Source: Chinchilla lanigera (lineage: Eukaryota > Chordata > Mammalia > Rodentia > Chinchillidae). From it: 64,000 bases of DNA. The stretch is taken from NCBI RefSeq assembly GCF_000276665.1, contig NW_004955446.1, positions 9,284,818 through 9,348,817 on the forward strand, in the 5' to 3' direction. Shown one piece after another: positions 1 to 10,835 of the stretch. Under the pieces are notes generated by a model that saw nothing but the letters and a program-made list of their open reading frames with translations, had not been told where the DNA came from and ran no database searches. Numbering within the stretch: the first letter of the stretch is position 1; each line of letters starts with the position of its first letter. The translations under genes and the position numbers were made by a program.

Positions 1-517
1 AGGTTGGCAAGACCAAGTGTGAGAATTATAGTGCTAATGACTTTTCTTCTGCCTAAAGGGAACTACTTAGAGTGTAAAAGCTTTCCTGCTTCCTATGCCA
101 TAATTAGTCTCTGTTTCCAATTTTCCTTGTTGGGCTTAACTATAGTGTATAACAGAGGAAAGGTGTGGCTTTCTCTCCATGGAAGTGATCAAAAGTGTGT
201 TAAGGAAATCCTATCTACACCTTCTCAGCACTGGTCCTTCTACAACACTGCAGTCTTTAGGAGTTTTTCTGAAACCACTCATGGGCAGTATAGAGTTTGC
301 CTATGGAAGGTTCTAAGATAGGCTAGCACATTAACTAAACCCAAGGCCGTGCTTTACAACATTGGAATTCATCTGCTCTCCGCTTTCCTAATCTGTGATG
401 TCTGGTTGCTTTGTCCATGATAGCCTCGGGGAAAAACCAAGACAATAAGTGGAAATATTGCTATAAAATGAATGAGATGGCTCTAACCTGAAAGGGCTAA
501 CCCCTGAAGATGTGCCT

Positions 518-569
518 TTATTTAGAGAATAAATCTCAGATTATTATTTAGAGAATAAATCTCAGATTA
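518..569. repeat. Perfect 26-bp tandem duplication
   Basis: Two identical, adjacent 26-bp copies (518-543 and 544-569). Confidence 0.95.
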
Positions 570-1238
570 TCAAATTCTGGAGGAGACGTTCAAATCCAAA
601 ACTTATTTTGTTAATATCTGACTCAAGGAGGTATTAAAACCCAAGCTCAGCTGGCCTGTTTATGGGTTAAAAGTCCAACATTCAAATCTCTTAAGTCCAA
701 AATCCTCCTAACGAATTCCTCATTCAGCTCAGGTTTAGTCAGAATCCCGTGGTTTCTGAGTGACGCAGTGAGGACTGAAAGACTTTCTTCTTTTAATCTT
801 GTTAGGATGCTGGTCAGTCAGCGACAGCTGCCTGGAGTCTTTGATATATAATCTCAAATCTACAGGGGGAAAAAAATCTCATCGGCACCATGCGCTGCCT
901 GGTGTTAGAGATAAAATCCAACTCTGTGTGGCTTCTTCTCTCTGAAAGTCTCTTTTAAAGCATTGCTGCTTTCTTGAGATTTCAGGAGGGTTCCACAAAG
1001 GCAGCTTTAGCCACTACTTCTTATGTGAATTCCTCTTCCTTCCCGTCAAACATAAAAATTTCTTCATTTCCTTTGCCTGTGTGAATCCAGTGTCCCTGTC
1101 CTCCCTCTGATTACCCCTTCCCTGCCCCATGCTGAGTAAAAATGGGAATCTGATTCATTTCTTACTCTTAGCAGATAGTTTCTGCTTTTTGCTAAATATC
1201 TTTTTTCTCATACGTGTTGTACCTGAAGAATCTCTTTT

Positions 1239-1375
1239 CTTAGTTTAAAAAAATGTTATTAATACATGTGTGCAGTACGCAATGATTACATATATTATGG
1301 GGAACTGCTACATGCACATCACACATCTCAATTTTTTCTTTCTGCTTTCCTCCCTCCCTTTTTTGCCAGCATCAG
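1239..1375 (-). mobile_element. Rodent-type L1 3' end fragment
   Basis: Resembles the reverse complement of the L1 tail at about 34795-34880, sharing 'attaatacatg' and the 'acatctc' end region. It is short and diverged. Confidence 0.45.
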
Positions 1376-2384
1376 ACTCATTTATTTATAAGTTCTTCTA
1401 AAGTTAATTATTATATATACAAATTAATACCCAGACCAAGAGGCCAAAGACATATAAAAGAGAATCTCTTTCAACAGATTCTTTGCACAGGCTGCTATTA
1501 ATATTCTGAAAACACCCTTGGGGCTTAGAAACTAGTAGTCCCTTCTGCCAAGTGTCTCCAGGCTCTGTCTCTCTGCCTTTGGAGATTCCAGATAGTACTT
1601 TTTTTCTCTGCCACCTTTCACTGCAGTCCTGGCTTATGTATCTAGTGCATTACTCTCATTTTCTGCTGCTGCTCTCCTTTTATTTTGGGAACTCTTCAAT
1701 TGATCTCCAGCAACTTACTCTGTTTCCTAAGCAGGTCCCTTTCTTTCTCAGTACCACTTGCTAGATTAAGTGTCTGTGTTCATGAGGTGTATTTTTATTT
1801 TACGTTCTGATGCATACATTTGCTTTCAATCATATGCCTCTGGATTTTGTATTCTGAATCCTCTGAAATGAAAACCCATCAAATCAATAAATTCTAAGTC
1901 ATAATATCTATCCATTGTGATTGAATATGCCTTGCCCACCTTCTCCAGCTGGAGTTGGGTAATCCCTGCTGACAGGTATGCTCCCATCCGACCTGAGTGT
2001 AGCTCAGATCAGTCTCAACCTGTCCTTCATGCCTCTCCTTCCATCTTTTCAACAGTTCCTTTTAGAGTCTTAACTCTTCAGACTTCTAGGACATATACCT
2101 GTGAGATGCAGGCAGTGATCCAGGGGCTGGAAATTATAATTCATCAAATCATGCATTGGATATTTTACCTGGCTCTCTGTCCTCTCCCAATGGTGTCCCT
2201 TTCAATTGAGTAAAGTTTTCCAATTTTTAAAGAAATTCTATTACCAGGGATTTTCCCTTTGTGCTTTTAGGGATCCTTACATTGTTTCTAGGCAAAAGAC
2301 CTAAAATCTCCAATGAAAATGTACAGTGACCAACAAGCACTTATAGATCAAAATATATCTTGATTTATCAGTCATTTGGAAAAT

Positions 2385-2564
2385 AAAAAATGCCCACTGG
2401 GATGGCTATAATAATAATAGTTCCATTGAATTAAAAAACATGAAATAACAATTGCTGTCGAAAATGGGAGAAAACTGGAGGCCTCATGTATTGCGGGTGG
2501 GAATGTAATATGGCTCATATGCTATGGAAAACAGCTCAGAAGTACCTCAAAGAGTTAAACAAAA
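2385..2564 (+). mobile_element. Degraded L1M 3' end, part 1
   Basis: Typical L1 words: 'gggagaaaactggaggcctcatgtattgcgggtgggaatgtaatatggc' and 'tatggaaaacagctcagaagtacctcaaag'. Split by the dimeric SINE at 2565. Confidence 0.8.
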
Positions 2565-2765
2565 GCTCAGCTTGGTGGCTCCCACCTGTAATCCCAGCAC
2601 TCCGGGAGGAGGATGAGACAAGAAGAATACACATTTCACACTAGGCTGGGCAACTTGCAATTTAGTGAGACCCACTCCCAATATTTAAAAAAAAATGTAA
2701 AAACCACTGGGGATATATAACTCAGTATAAAGCTCTAGATTTGATCCCTAATACCACAAAAAAGT
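2565..2765 (+). mobile_element. B1+ID dimeric SINE
   Basis: A 7SL-derived B1-like left half ('ggtggctcccacctgtaatcccagcactc') is joined by an A-rich linker to a diverged ID-like right half ('ctggggatatataactcagtataaagc'). Such B1-dID dimers are known from several non-murid rodent families. It interrupts an old L1 tail. Confidence 0.8.
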
Positions 2766-3055
2766 TAAACAATTATCATACGATTCAGCAATTCATTATA
2801 ATCAGAATAATTGAAAACACATATTCAAACAAAAACTTATACAGAAAGGTTTATTGCAACATTATTCACAATAACCAAAAGATGGGGACACGCCAAATAT
2901 CCACCAGCAGAAGAATAGATAAATAAAAGGGGGTGTAGCTTCACAACAGGATAGTATTCTGTCCTACAAAGGAAAGAGATGCTAATGTATGTTGTAACCT
3001 CAACAGCATTATGCTGAGTTTTAAAAAATAGACACAAAGATTACACAGTGTATGA
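2766..3055 (+). mobile_element. Degraded L1M 3' end, part 2
   Basis: Continues the same element after the SINE: 'tattgcaacattattcacaataaccaaaagatgggg', 'agaatagataaata', and the 'attatgctgagt' segment. Confidence 0.8.
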
Positions 3056-3400
3056 CTGGGTCTGCCATACTCTACTTGCTCTTGGATTCATCCCCTGAGA
3101 AGGGCTGTGCGCGAGGCTGGAAGGAGGGGCCTGGTGGGAAGGGGCGGGTCCCTGGGATGAGCCGCCCTCCCTGGCTCCGCCCTTCTTTTTCAGCCTCTTG
3201 GCTGTCTCCTTCGCTGTGCTCCTCTGCCCCTGTGAACCAAAATGTAAACCTCTCCTCCTTTAAATTGTCATTATGGGGGTATTGTGTCCCAGCTATGAGA
3301 CAGTATTTAAATCCCTTCCCCTCCCCTCCTGTCCCCTCCCCTCCTCTCTCCTCCTCTCTTCTGTCTCCACACAGACGCACAGAAACAGGCACACACACGT
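3056..3400. other. GC-rich unclassified insertion between L1 pieces
   Basis: About 345 bp with GC-box-like GGGGCGGG, CpGs and a C/T-rich tract, unlike the AT-rich L1 fragments on both sides. No coding or known repeat identity was recognised. Confidence 0.4.
3307..3372. repeat. Polypyrimidine (CCCCT-rich) tract
   Basis: C/T-only runs of the kind that can form triplex or G-quadruplex structures on the complementary strand. It follows a GC-rich stretch with a GGGGCGGG GC box near 3140. Confidence 0.8.
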
Positions 3401-3867
3401 TTCAAAAACGAGTTATCAGCGTTACCAGGTGGCGGCAGAGATACAGAGCAACGATAACTTTCAAACATGGCTGTTGAGAATGCAAAATGATACAGCCATT
3501 TCAGAAAGCAGTGGGGAAATTCCTCACCAAGTTAAACATCAATGACTCTGCGATTCAGATGCACCACTCCTACACACTTGCCCAAAAGGAATAAAAACTT
3601 GGCATTCATGCAATAAATAACCTGGATGCAAATGCTGATGAGAGCCTTATTTGTAATCGCTTTACTCCCTCGGGCTGCCCGCGTGTGCCTCAGCCAGCGA
3701 ACAGAAAAGCAAACCACGGTGACTCAGTGGAAGGAAGGCAGGCAGGAACTACTGATTAAGAATGCTGGGCCAAAGAAGCCAAATTCATATGATTCCACTG
3801 ATGTGGAAAATTAGAAAACCATCGTGTAAATAATTATAAATACCATTGTAATTATGAAGTTGTATTT
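3400..3867 (+). mobile_element. Degraded L1M 3' end, second copy
   Basis: A second run of the L1 3' module, starting with 'cagcgttaccaggtggcggc' and then the 'gcagtggggaaattcctcaccaagttaaacatc' and 'ccaaaaggaataaaaacttggc' segments. It is split by the ID SINE at 3868 and continues to about 4130. Confidence 0.7.
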
Positions 3868-3967
3868 GGGGCTGGGGATTTAGCTCAGCAGCACAGCGCC
3901 TGCCTGGCAAGCGCAAAGTTGTGAGTTCGATTCCCGGTACCAGAGAAAAACAAAACAAAACAAAAAA
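3868..3967 (+). mobile_element. Young ID-type tRNA-derived SINE with target-site duplication
   Basis: Starts GGGGCTGGGGATTTAGCTCAG (internal Pol III A box) with B box 'gagttcgattccc', then 'ggtaccagag' and an A-rich (AAAAC)n tail. It is flanked by a 12-bp direct repeat GAAGTTGTATTT (3856-3867 and 3968-3979). It inserted into an older L1 3' end, splitting it. Confidence 0.95.
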
Positions 3968-3979
3968 GAAGTTGTATTT

Positions 3980-4130
3980 ACGAAAAGACAAGGCATTTAG
4001 AGACAGAAAACGGAACAGAAGTTTCCAACGGCTGGAGGTACACAATGGGTCAACTACAAAAGGAGAGGAATTATTGAGGTGGTGGAATTATGGTGGTGGT
4101 TACACAGTTTATGTGTTACCAAGACTTCTA
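3980..4130 (+). mobile_element. Degraded L1M 3' end, continuation
   Basis: 'agacagaaaacggaacagaagtttccaacggctggagg' is the L1 'gtagaatggtggttgccaggggctgg' region. It is cut by the B1 at 4131, with a remnant to about 4395. Confidence 0.65.
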
Positions 4131-4308
4131 AGCCAGGTGTGGTGGTGCATGCTTGTAGTCCCAGCACTCAGGAGGCTAAAGCAGGAGGATGTCTCATGTG
4201 TTAAGGCCAGCCTGGGCTACATAGTGAGCTCAAGGCCAGCCTGAACTATATAGCCACATTCTGTCTCAAAAATCAAATCAAATCAAATAAAAATAAATAA
4301 ACAAATAA
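4131..4308 (+). mobile_element. B1-type SINE
   Basis: 7SL-derived element with 'ccaggtgtggtggtgcatgc', the rodent internal duplication ('aggccagcctgggctacatag' then 'aaggccagcctgaactatatag') and an A-rich tail. Confidence 0.9.
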
Positions 4309-4399
4309 GTTCTAGAATCGTGCCACGAAAAGGGCTACATTGCATGGTGCGTAAATAATAACTTAACTTGAAAAACTATAAAAAAAGGTATACATGTAT

Positions 4400-4462
4400 C
4401 CTCCTATTTCAGCACAGCACCAGACATGGGGTCAGGCACTCAATAAATGTTGAACAAACACA
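4400..4462 (+). repeat. L2/MIR 3'-end remnant
   Basis: 'cagcaccagacatggggtcaggcactcaataaatgttgaac' is the characteristic terminal segment. Confidence 0.6.
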
Positions 4463-6511
4463 ATGTTCATCTTTATTTTTCAAAGTGTGAAACGAAACAA
4501 ACACAATTTTTACAACAAAAGTTAAACTTTAATTAGCTCATAGGTTTTAAGTTTTCCCTAGCAGCCCCATCAAAATTAGCAATTCCTGAGGGTATCCAAA
4601 AAACTGGAATTGGAAACGATTGATTTAAAAGTTTCCAGGACTTTTGAGAGCCTATGTCTGGGAGAAGTGTTTAGTTTGTTTTTGGCTTAAGGTGTGCCAG
4701 AATGAGCCCAACTCCTCTCAAATGTATGAGAAAGGTACGAAGACAGAGCATAAAAGATCTTAAACAGCGGCTGTCAGTACTCTCTGAGTATTGACTTAAG
4801 GCAAAATGAAAAAATCAGCATAATGTAATGAGTTTTTGCCACAGATAAATCCATTGGACTTAAAAGACTTCTTTTCTTGTATTATATGCTTTCTTCTTTT
4901 TGGTATTCAAATGCCTTTTATTTAGGAAATAATGGTGACAGTGAATGATTTTGTGATACTTGTTTGTCTTTAAATGTTCTTTGAAAAAGAAGAAGAGTAT
5001 ACAATGTTATTTTCAGTCACTATCTGTCCCTCTTCACTCCTGGTGCACCTCTGTCTCTTGGTCCTTTACTTACCTGTTTTTGTTGTGCAGAGATTGAGCC
5101 CAGGGGTGCTCTACCACAGGGCGACATCCCCAGCCGTCCCCTCCCCTTAATTGGAGGCAATCTCTCCAAATTGTTCAGACTCCCCTCAGCTTCCAGAATA
5201 CCTGGATTCCAGGTGTGTACCAGCAAACCTGGTTCACTTTTCTCTTACCCAGCAAGGGAATTCAAGAATCTGGGTATTGCATTCTGGGGTCACTGAACCT
5301 TGGGTGCATGCCACCAGCCATTGTATGACCATACAGTTTTCATTCTTCACTGTCTGTGTCTCTGTTCCCAGCTGACTTTAGCAAATGCAGCAGAGTCTCT
5401 CATGTATTGGAAATGTTGGGGAAACTCATCAGGCATTTTCTGAGACTCAAGGTCTTCCTCAGAAGCACTGGATTTAAATGATCAAAATCTAGTTTTTAGA
5501 CATATTTTCCCTATGAAGTTTGAAATTCACATCTCTGGATACACTGCTGTTTCACCTTTCCTATCCAAAGAGCAAGGAAATCAGCCCCCTTTTCATATAC
5601 ATTATTTTGGATCATGCCTTCATCCTTGACTCAAATAAGGATTTCCATGTGGCTAGCAAGTCCCAGGAATCCCCTGCCATGTAGACTGTACCTGTATGGA
5701 AAGGTCACTCCAAGGGCATAAAAGGGCACATAGTCTCTTCTACCCTTATGTAGTAGCTTTTTAAAAGCATTCTCTGAGCTCAGTAGAGTGAAATCATACT
5801 GTTACTATACTGAGTCATGTTTGTTTTTGCAGTGTGTCTGAGATTTTCCAAGATGCCATGCTGTGCCACAGGCTAAGGGAACCCAGAATTCAAACTCAGA
5901 GCTGTAAACCATCCTTGTTCACTCTCAGTTGGTGAATGTATTAGAATTTATCTGAATTTGTCCTGAAAATACATTCTAATGGTTAAGTGTCATAAATTGA
6001 TTAATACAAACAATATTGTTAATTGTTCATAAAATGCTTGTCATATGTGGTTTTCTTTAAACCTATGAAGCCAGTTGTTGTATGGCTGGGAGGCCCTAAT
6101 CCTCTGCCTACCCCTAACCGTTCATTCCCACATCTACCCTTGCCTCCCGGGCTCTGAATTATAGACTATGTATAGAAAGCCTGGCCTCTTTGCTTCAAGG
6201 TAGAATTGACTTTGTGATACAAAATCTTTCCATAGAAACAGACAAATGTTAGTTTCTGGCTGAGACCATAACTGGTTTAGATTTCCCCTGGCTAAGCAAT
6301 ACCCACTAGTTATTGAGCAAGAATCCCTGTCTCAAACTATTGCTTCTGGGGAATATGATATGAATACCTAATCCAAGGGAAGAAACTGGCCATTGTATGT
6401 TAGGTTGCTTTCCTAAAAGATATAAAAAAAAACCTGCTGAATATAAAAGAAGCATACAGCACATCATATAAATGTTGAATATTTTGGAAGCCAAAGGTAA
6501 AAATGGTGTGC
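4463..6511. other. Intergenic sequence
   Basis: Apart from the dimeric SINE at 5075 I see only unclassified sequence. Confidence 0.5.
5075..5238 (-). mobile_element. B1+ID dimeric SINE (diverged)
   Basis: Antisense: the ID part is at 5078-5135 ('gattgagcccaggggtgctctaccacag...ccccagc') and the B1 part follows ('cctggattccaggtgtgtaccagc'). Confidence 0.7.
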
Positions 6512-6965
6512 ATATTAATTTCTTGTGACTACTGTAACAAATCACCATAAACGTGGTTGTGTAAATAGTAAGAATTTATTATCTCCCAGTTTTGGAGTGA
6601 AAATGGTCAAACTCAGTATCACCCTGACAAAGTTAAGGTGTCAGCAATGTTGCACTACTCCACAGGCTGTAAGAGAGATTCCTTTCCTAGGTTTCTGGGG
6701 TTTCTAGCATTTGTTGGTTTGTGACATCCCTCAGTCACTACCCTGTGGCCACATTCCCTTCTGCTCTGTGTGTCTCACATCTCCCCTGCCTGCCTTTAAT
6801 CAGAGCATATAACTGCATTTAGGACCCACTCTGATAATCCAGGAAAATCACCCAATCTCAAAATTTTTAACTTTATGTGCAAAGATCTAGTTTCTGTACA
6901 AAGTAGCATTCGCAGGTTCCAAGGGTCAGGACAACATATCTTTGGGGGATCATTTCTCCGCCTGC
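6512..6965 (-). mobile_element. MLT1-type MaLR LTR (antisense)
   Basis: Reads as the reverse complement of MLT1: 'tgtgactactgtaacaaatcacc', 'aatttattatctcccagttttgga', 'gtgacatccc', then 'ggacccactctgataatccagg' and 'gcattcgcaggttccaagggtcaggacaacatatctttggggg'. Nearly full length and old. Confidence 0.75.
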
Positions 6966-7105
6966 TACAAGTCACTTACAGTGCAACTCAGCATTGCTGT
7001 GCTCCTTTCACAGCAAACCGCTGTCACCAAAGTGCCCTAGGTCTCTTTGCATGTTTCATCCTGACGCAGTATTCTCTATGGAGGACACAGAACAGGGACC
7101 TCTCA

Positions 7106-7146
7106 GCGCTCTCTCTCTTTCTCTCTCTCTCTGTCTCTCTCTCTCA
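7106..7146. repeat. (TC)n low-complexity tract
   Basis: CT dinucleotide run with a few interruptions. Confidence 0.9.
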
Positions 7147-7585
7147 ACCTACCCCCTCCACACCATACTTTTCCATTTCTTTCAGAAGAAACACTTGGCG
7201 CTCCCTGCTCAACCATAAGTGACAACTGAGATTAATACATGTGATCTATCGCAAGGCAGTGCACTACCTATACTGGGTCTTTGCAGGCCTTTTATTCCTA
7301 GAGGGGCTGCAGAAACCAATGGCCTGCATAGTGAAAGGAGGCTTTGAAAAAGGGTAAGACTTGAGCCAAACCTTAAAGTTTGGTTCAATGTGGCAAGAGA
7401 AGGAGAAAGGCGTTCAACTGATTTTCTTATTATTTACAGTTTCCATTAAGGATTGTGTTTTTGAAACATTTTTGGTCAACTCCTAGTAAATATATTTTAC
7501 ATCATATATTTTCAAAGTAGGTGAAATATACATATGAAGTAAAAGTTTGTAATACTCCTTAGCATTTATGAGTTCTGATCATTCC

Positions 7586-7670
7586 ACTGCATTCCATTCC
7601 ATTCCATTCCATTCCATTCCATTCCATTCCATTCCATTCCATTCCTTTCCATTCCATTCCAAAATTCTGT
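7586..7670. repeat. (ATTCC)n / GGAAT-type microsatellite
   Basis: About sixteen 5-bp ATTCC units with one variant unit (ctttcc near 7645). The unit is the same as that of human satellite II/III, but here it is a short isolated array. Confidence 0.95.
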
Positions 7671-7709
7671 TTGAGGCTCAGTACATCTCTAATTTAAATC
7701 ATAGCTATT

Positions 7710-7816
7710 GGGGCTGGGGATTTAGCTCAGCAGCACAGTGCCTGCCTGGCAAGCACAAAGTCATGAGTTCAATTCCCAGTACCAGAAAAAAAAAAAAAAA
7801 CCAAAAGAACAAAAAC
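7710..7816 (+). mobile_element. Young ID-type SINE with target-site duplication
   Basis: Same subfamily as the copy at 3868, with both Pol III boxes and a long A tail. The 15-bp direct repeat TAAATCATAGCTATT flanks it exactly (7695-7709 and 7817-7831). Confidence 0.95.
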
Positions 7817-7904
7817 TAAATCATAGCTATTAAAATGGACTGAGACACAGACACTTAAAAGTGCAACTTCAAAATAAAAACTAGACAGTAATGTTTCTGG
7901 CATG

Positions 7905-8275
7905 CATGTTATTAGTGAACTAAGTGGACTAAAAAGAAAAGATCTATTTATAGTCTCAGTTTCTGCAGGTCAGCAATCCAGACATCATTCAGCTGAGTGC
8001 ATCTGCTTCAAGATCTCTCACAGTGCTGCAGTCAAGGTGCTGGACAGAGTCAGAGAGAGCTGTGGTCCATCTGAAGGCTGGACTATGGGAGGTGGAGAAT
8101 TCATTTCCAAGCTCACAATCATGCTTGCTGGCAGGATTCAGCTGCTGGTGGACTTTAAGGGCCTCCATTCTTTGCTTCCTTCTACCTGGAGACCGACCTT
8201 ACTTCAGGACAACTAGCAATATGGCAGCTGGCTTCCTTAGGGTGAGTTCGGAGGCCAAGAGACAGTAAGTAAGAT
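7905..8275 (-). mobile_element. Probable ancient ERVL/MaLR LTR
   Basis: Shows 'tgctgcagtcaaggtgctggac', 'catgcttgctggcaggattcagc' and 'aatatggcagctggcttcc', words common in antisense copies of old MLT-class LTRs. Family not resolved. Confidence 0.5.
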
Positions 8276-10553
8276 TCAGCCATGGGCCTTTTGCAGTTTT
8301 TCTCAGAAGTGATTTCCCATCACTTTTGCTGTATTCTGGTCATACAAGAGAGTTATTATGTCCAGCCCACATCTAAGGGGAGAGGATTATGCAATGGCAT
8401 GAACATCAAGATGTGAGAATCACTGGAAACCATCCTAGAGGCTATAATTTAGGAATTTTTGCTTTCACAGAGGCAAAGGGGGATGGGGAACATAGTTCAT
8501 GAGGAAAGCAAACCATGTTAGTTTTCAAACACACTTTTCTCATCTCCTGAATCACAGTTCCTTCTTTATTGGTAGCAAGAAGCTTTAGTAGCCTCTAGAA
8601 TCTTGATACTGATGCAAAGAAAAATATGGAGGCATATTAAGAGCAGGATGTTATGCCAGACATAATCTAAGGTCTTGTGCCACTTTTTCTTAATTTGTTT
8701 TAGAAGATTGCCATCTGGAAAACTAATTTCCAGTACTGGATTCCCATTCTACCTTAAGGCTCTGCTTTAGTCACATGTAGTGTTTTAGGATTGGTCTCAT
8801 GATCAGCTAGTGACTCACTGACATAGCTGTCATATGCATATACATCTCCCAGTGTGCTGAATGCTGTCCAAATATTAGGAGGAAGAAGGTAACTTCTAAC
8901 AGCAAGAGGTGATAAGAGGCCTAATAGATGTAGAAGAAGCTGCAGTTGAGACTCCTTCTGCAGCATCACTTTATAAGGGAACAATAATGTCATTCTTAAC
9001 CCTGCCTGTGTTGCCATGGTGACTTCTACAGGCATTTTAGTCGAGAGTCATTGTGCTGAGACACATCCAGCATCTTTTCCCTGTGGCACCTTGAGATCGA
9101 TTTCAAATGACAGTGCTCACCAGTGATGCAAGCTGAATTCTAAGTGATGACATCAAGGCTTTGAGGAGCAGGGGGAGATGTCATGGGATGGCTGACAAAA
9201 AAAGTAACACACGTTTTGTAAAGAAATTGTTTTCATTATCCCAGCAATGACACTGGGGTGTGAGAGAATGTTGCATCCCTACTGCATTCCTTAGTTTAAA
9301 GTACTGAAAAAAAATTTGCCCGAGACTCCCAGTTTGGGGATAGACCGAGTGGGAAGGAGAAGTGAGACAACAAAGAAATAAATAATTCTTTTTGTGTTTT
9401 TCTGAAGATTAACCAAATTATCTTAAAAAGTCTCTTTTACCTGAAAGACTCTTTATTTTCTCCTAATGAAAAGACACGGGAAAGTAGAATGAAGCGGAAC
9501 TGTGAGTTCAGGAAATTGAAGGCCAAAGAAGAATTTTGCATATCTGAAAATCAATGATGTTATATACTAAAAATGCAGCTGCTACTTTGGAATAAAAGTT
9601 TTAAACAATGATAACTTCTATTTACCCTTTTATTCTTCATGTTCAATTACTCTTGATCATTTTTAGTGGGAGGATCTAAAATTCAGGGGTATTGCCTGAC
9701 ACAGATGTTGGTAAACATCTATTCCTGAACAAGGTCTTGAGACTAAGGTTTTTTCTTTCAGGGCCTGTATTCCTTTCTCCTTTTTTTTCCTCCCTGTCTT
9801 TTCTTTTCAAATTTTAGTTAAGCACCTGGTCACCGTCAGGAGTATACAGAGAAGACTGGATGTTCAAGTGCTGTCAATGGGAATTTTAGTCTCTAGCTGC
9901 GTCTCATGAAATCTCCTGAGGAGTGGCATCAACAGGCATCACCAAGAGGGCAGGGAGGATGGTGAATGTGGGCCTCACAATGCCCACAAGGAGTCCAAAT
10001 GGGCTTCAAGAATCCCCAGGCAGGGCTAAGCATCAAGCTGTGAAATTCAACCTGTCTTTAGAGGTTCCACTAATTGAAGATTCTGTTGTGTCTTCTTGAA
10101 TTTCACCCCTGCACTGCTGATTCTCTCACAATTTTCATCCCAGATTTTTTTTGTTTTTTTAGTATGAAAAGTTTTATTTCATAGCACTTTTAAAAATGTT
10201 TCTTAGTACACCTTTGCAGCCCTTGAAGTTCACATTCAGTTAGGGAGTGTGAGTGTTTAATAATATATCTTGATTTTTCTTTAAATCCACTTCCCCTCCC
10301 CAACCTCCCTCTCTGTCTCTAAATCTCCTTCCCTTATTTTCATTAGTACTGTTATTCCTTTTAATCCACATATTAGTTCATGCAGTATTTGGTGCAAGTA
10401 CCTGATGTGTCCCCTCAGATTCTTGACGGAAAGTGTAATACCTTCTCTCTTTTTACAGATCTTTTTGGAGAAGGCCACCTTCTGGGTCCAGGAATGAATG
10501 AGGCTGGGTAGTACAGTATTCCTGCTACAGAAGATTCCATGGGCAAACCCTTC

Positions 10554-10601
10554 CAGTCCTGCTGGAATTACTTTCTTCAGTCCTGCTGGAATTACTTTCT
10601 T
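10554..10601. repeat. Perfect 24-bp tandem duplication
   Basis: Two identical copies, 10554-10577 and 10578-10601, followed by a 4-base start of a third (CAGT). Confidence 0.95.
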
Positions 10602-10765
10602 CAGTGGAGAATTTTCTTTCAAAGGCTGAAGGTCTCACACAGTGTGTGTCTGCCATAAACACGACCTTAAATAAAAATGCCCATGGCACTGTCAATGAAT
10701 GTCTTGCCTCATATGTTTTAATCTGACATAAGAATGATTGCTCATTCACTTTATGATATTCTCTT

Positions 10766-10835
10766 TCTTCTGATCCTTTAAGTTTCCTTAAAGTAAATAT
10801 TCTTCTGATCCTTTAAGTTTCCTTGAAGTAAAAAA
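10766..10835. repeat. 35-bp tandem duplication (near perfect)
   Basis: Copies 10766-10800 and 10801-10835 agree apart from one internal A/G change and the last few bases. It lies only 165 bp from the 24-bp duplication. Confidence 0.9.

Larger units (their letters stand above)
1..2384. other. Intergenic sequence
   Basis: AT-rich, apart from the 26-bp tandem duplication at 518 and the L1 piece at 1239. No exon-like, RNA-gene or regulatory structure was recognised. Frames at 4-321 and 1917-2213 lack any familiar motif. Confidence 0.5.

Noticed and set aside
3868..3967. tRNA gene (A and B boxes present)
   Set aside because: It is a tRNA-derived SINE with an A-rich tail and target-site duplication, repeated many times in the window. 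It does not fold as a complete tRNA with its own terminator.
7586..7670. CRISPR-like array
   Set aside because: A simple 5-bp microsatellite without spacers, in a vertebrate genome.
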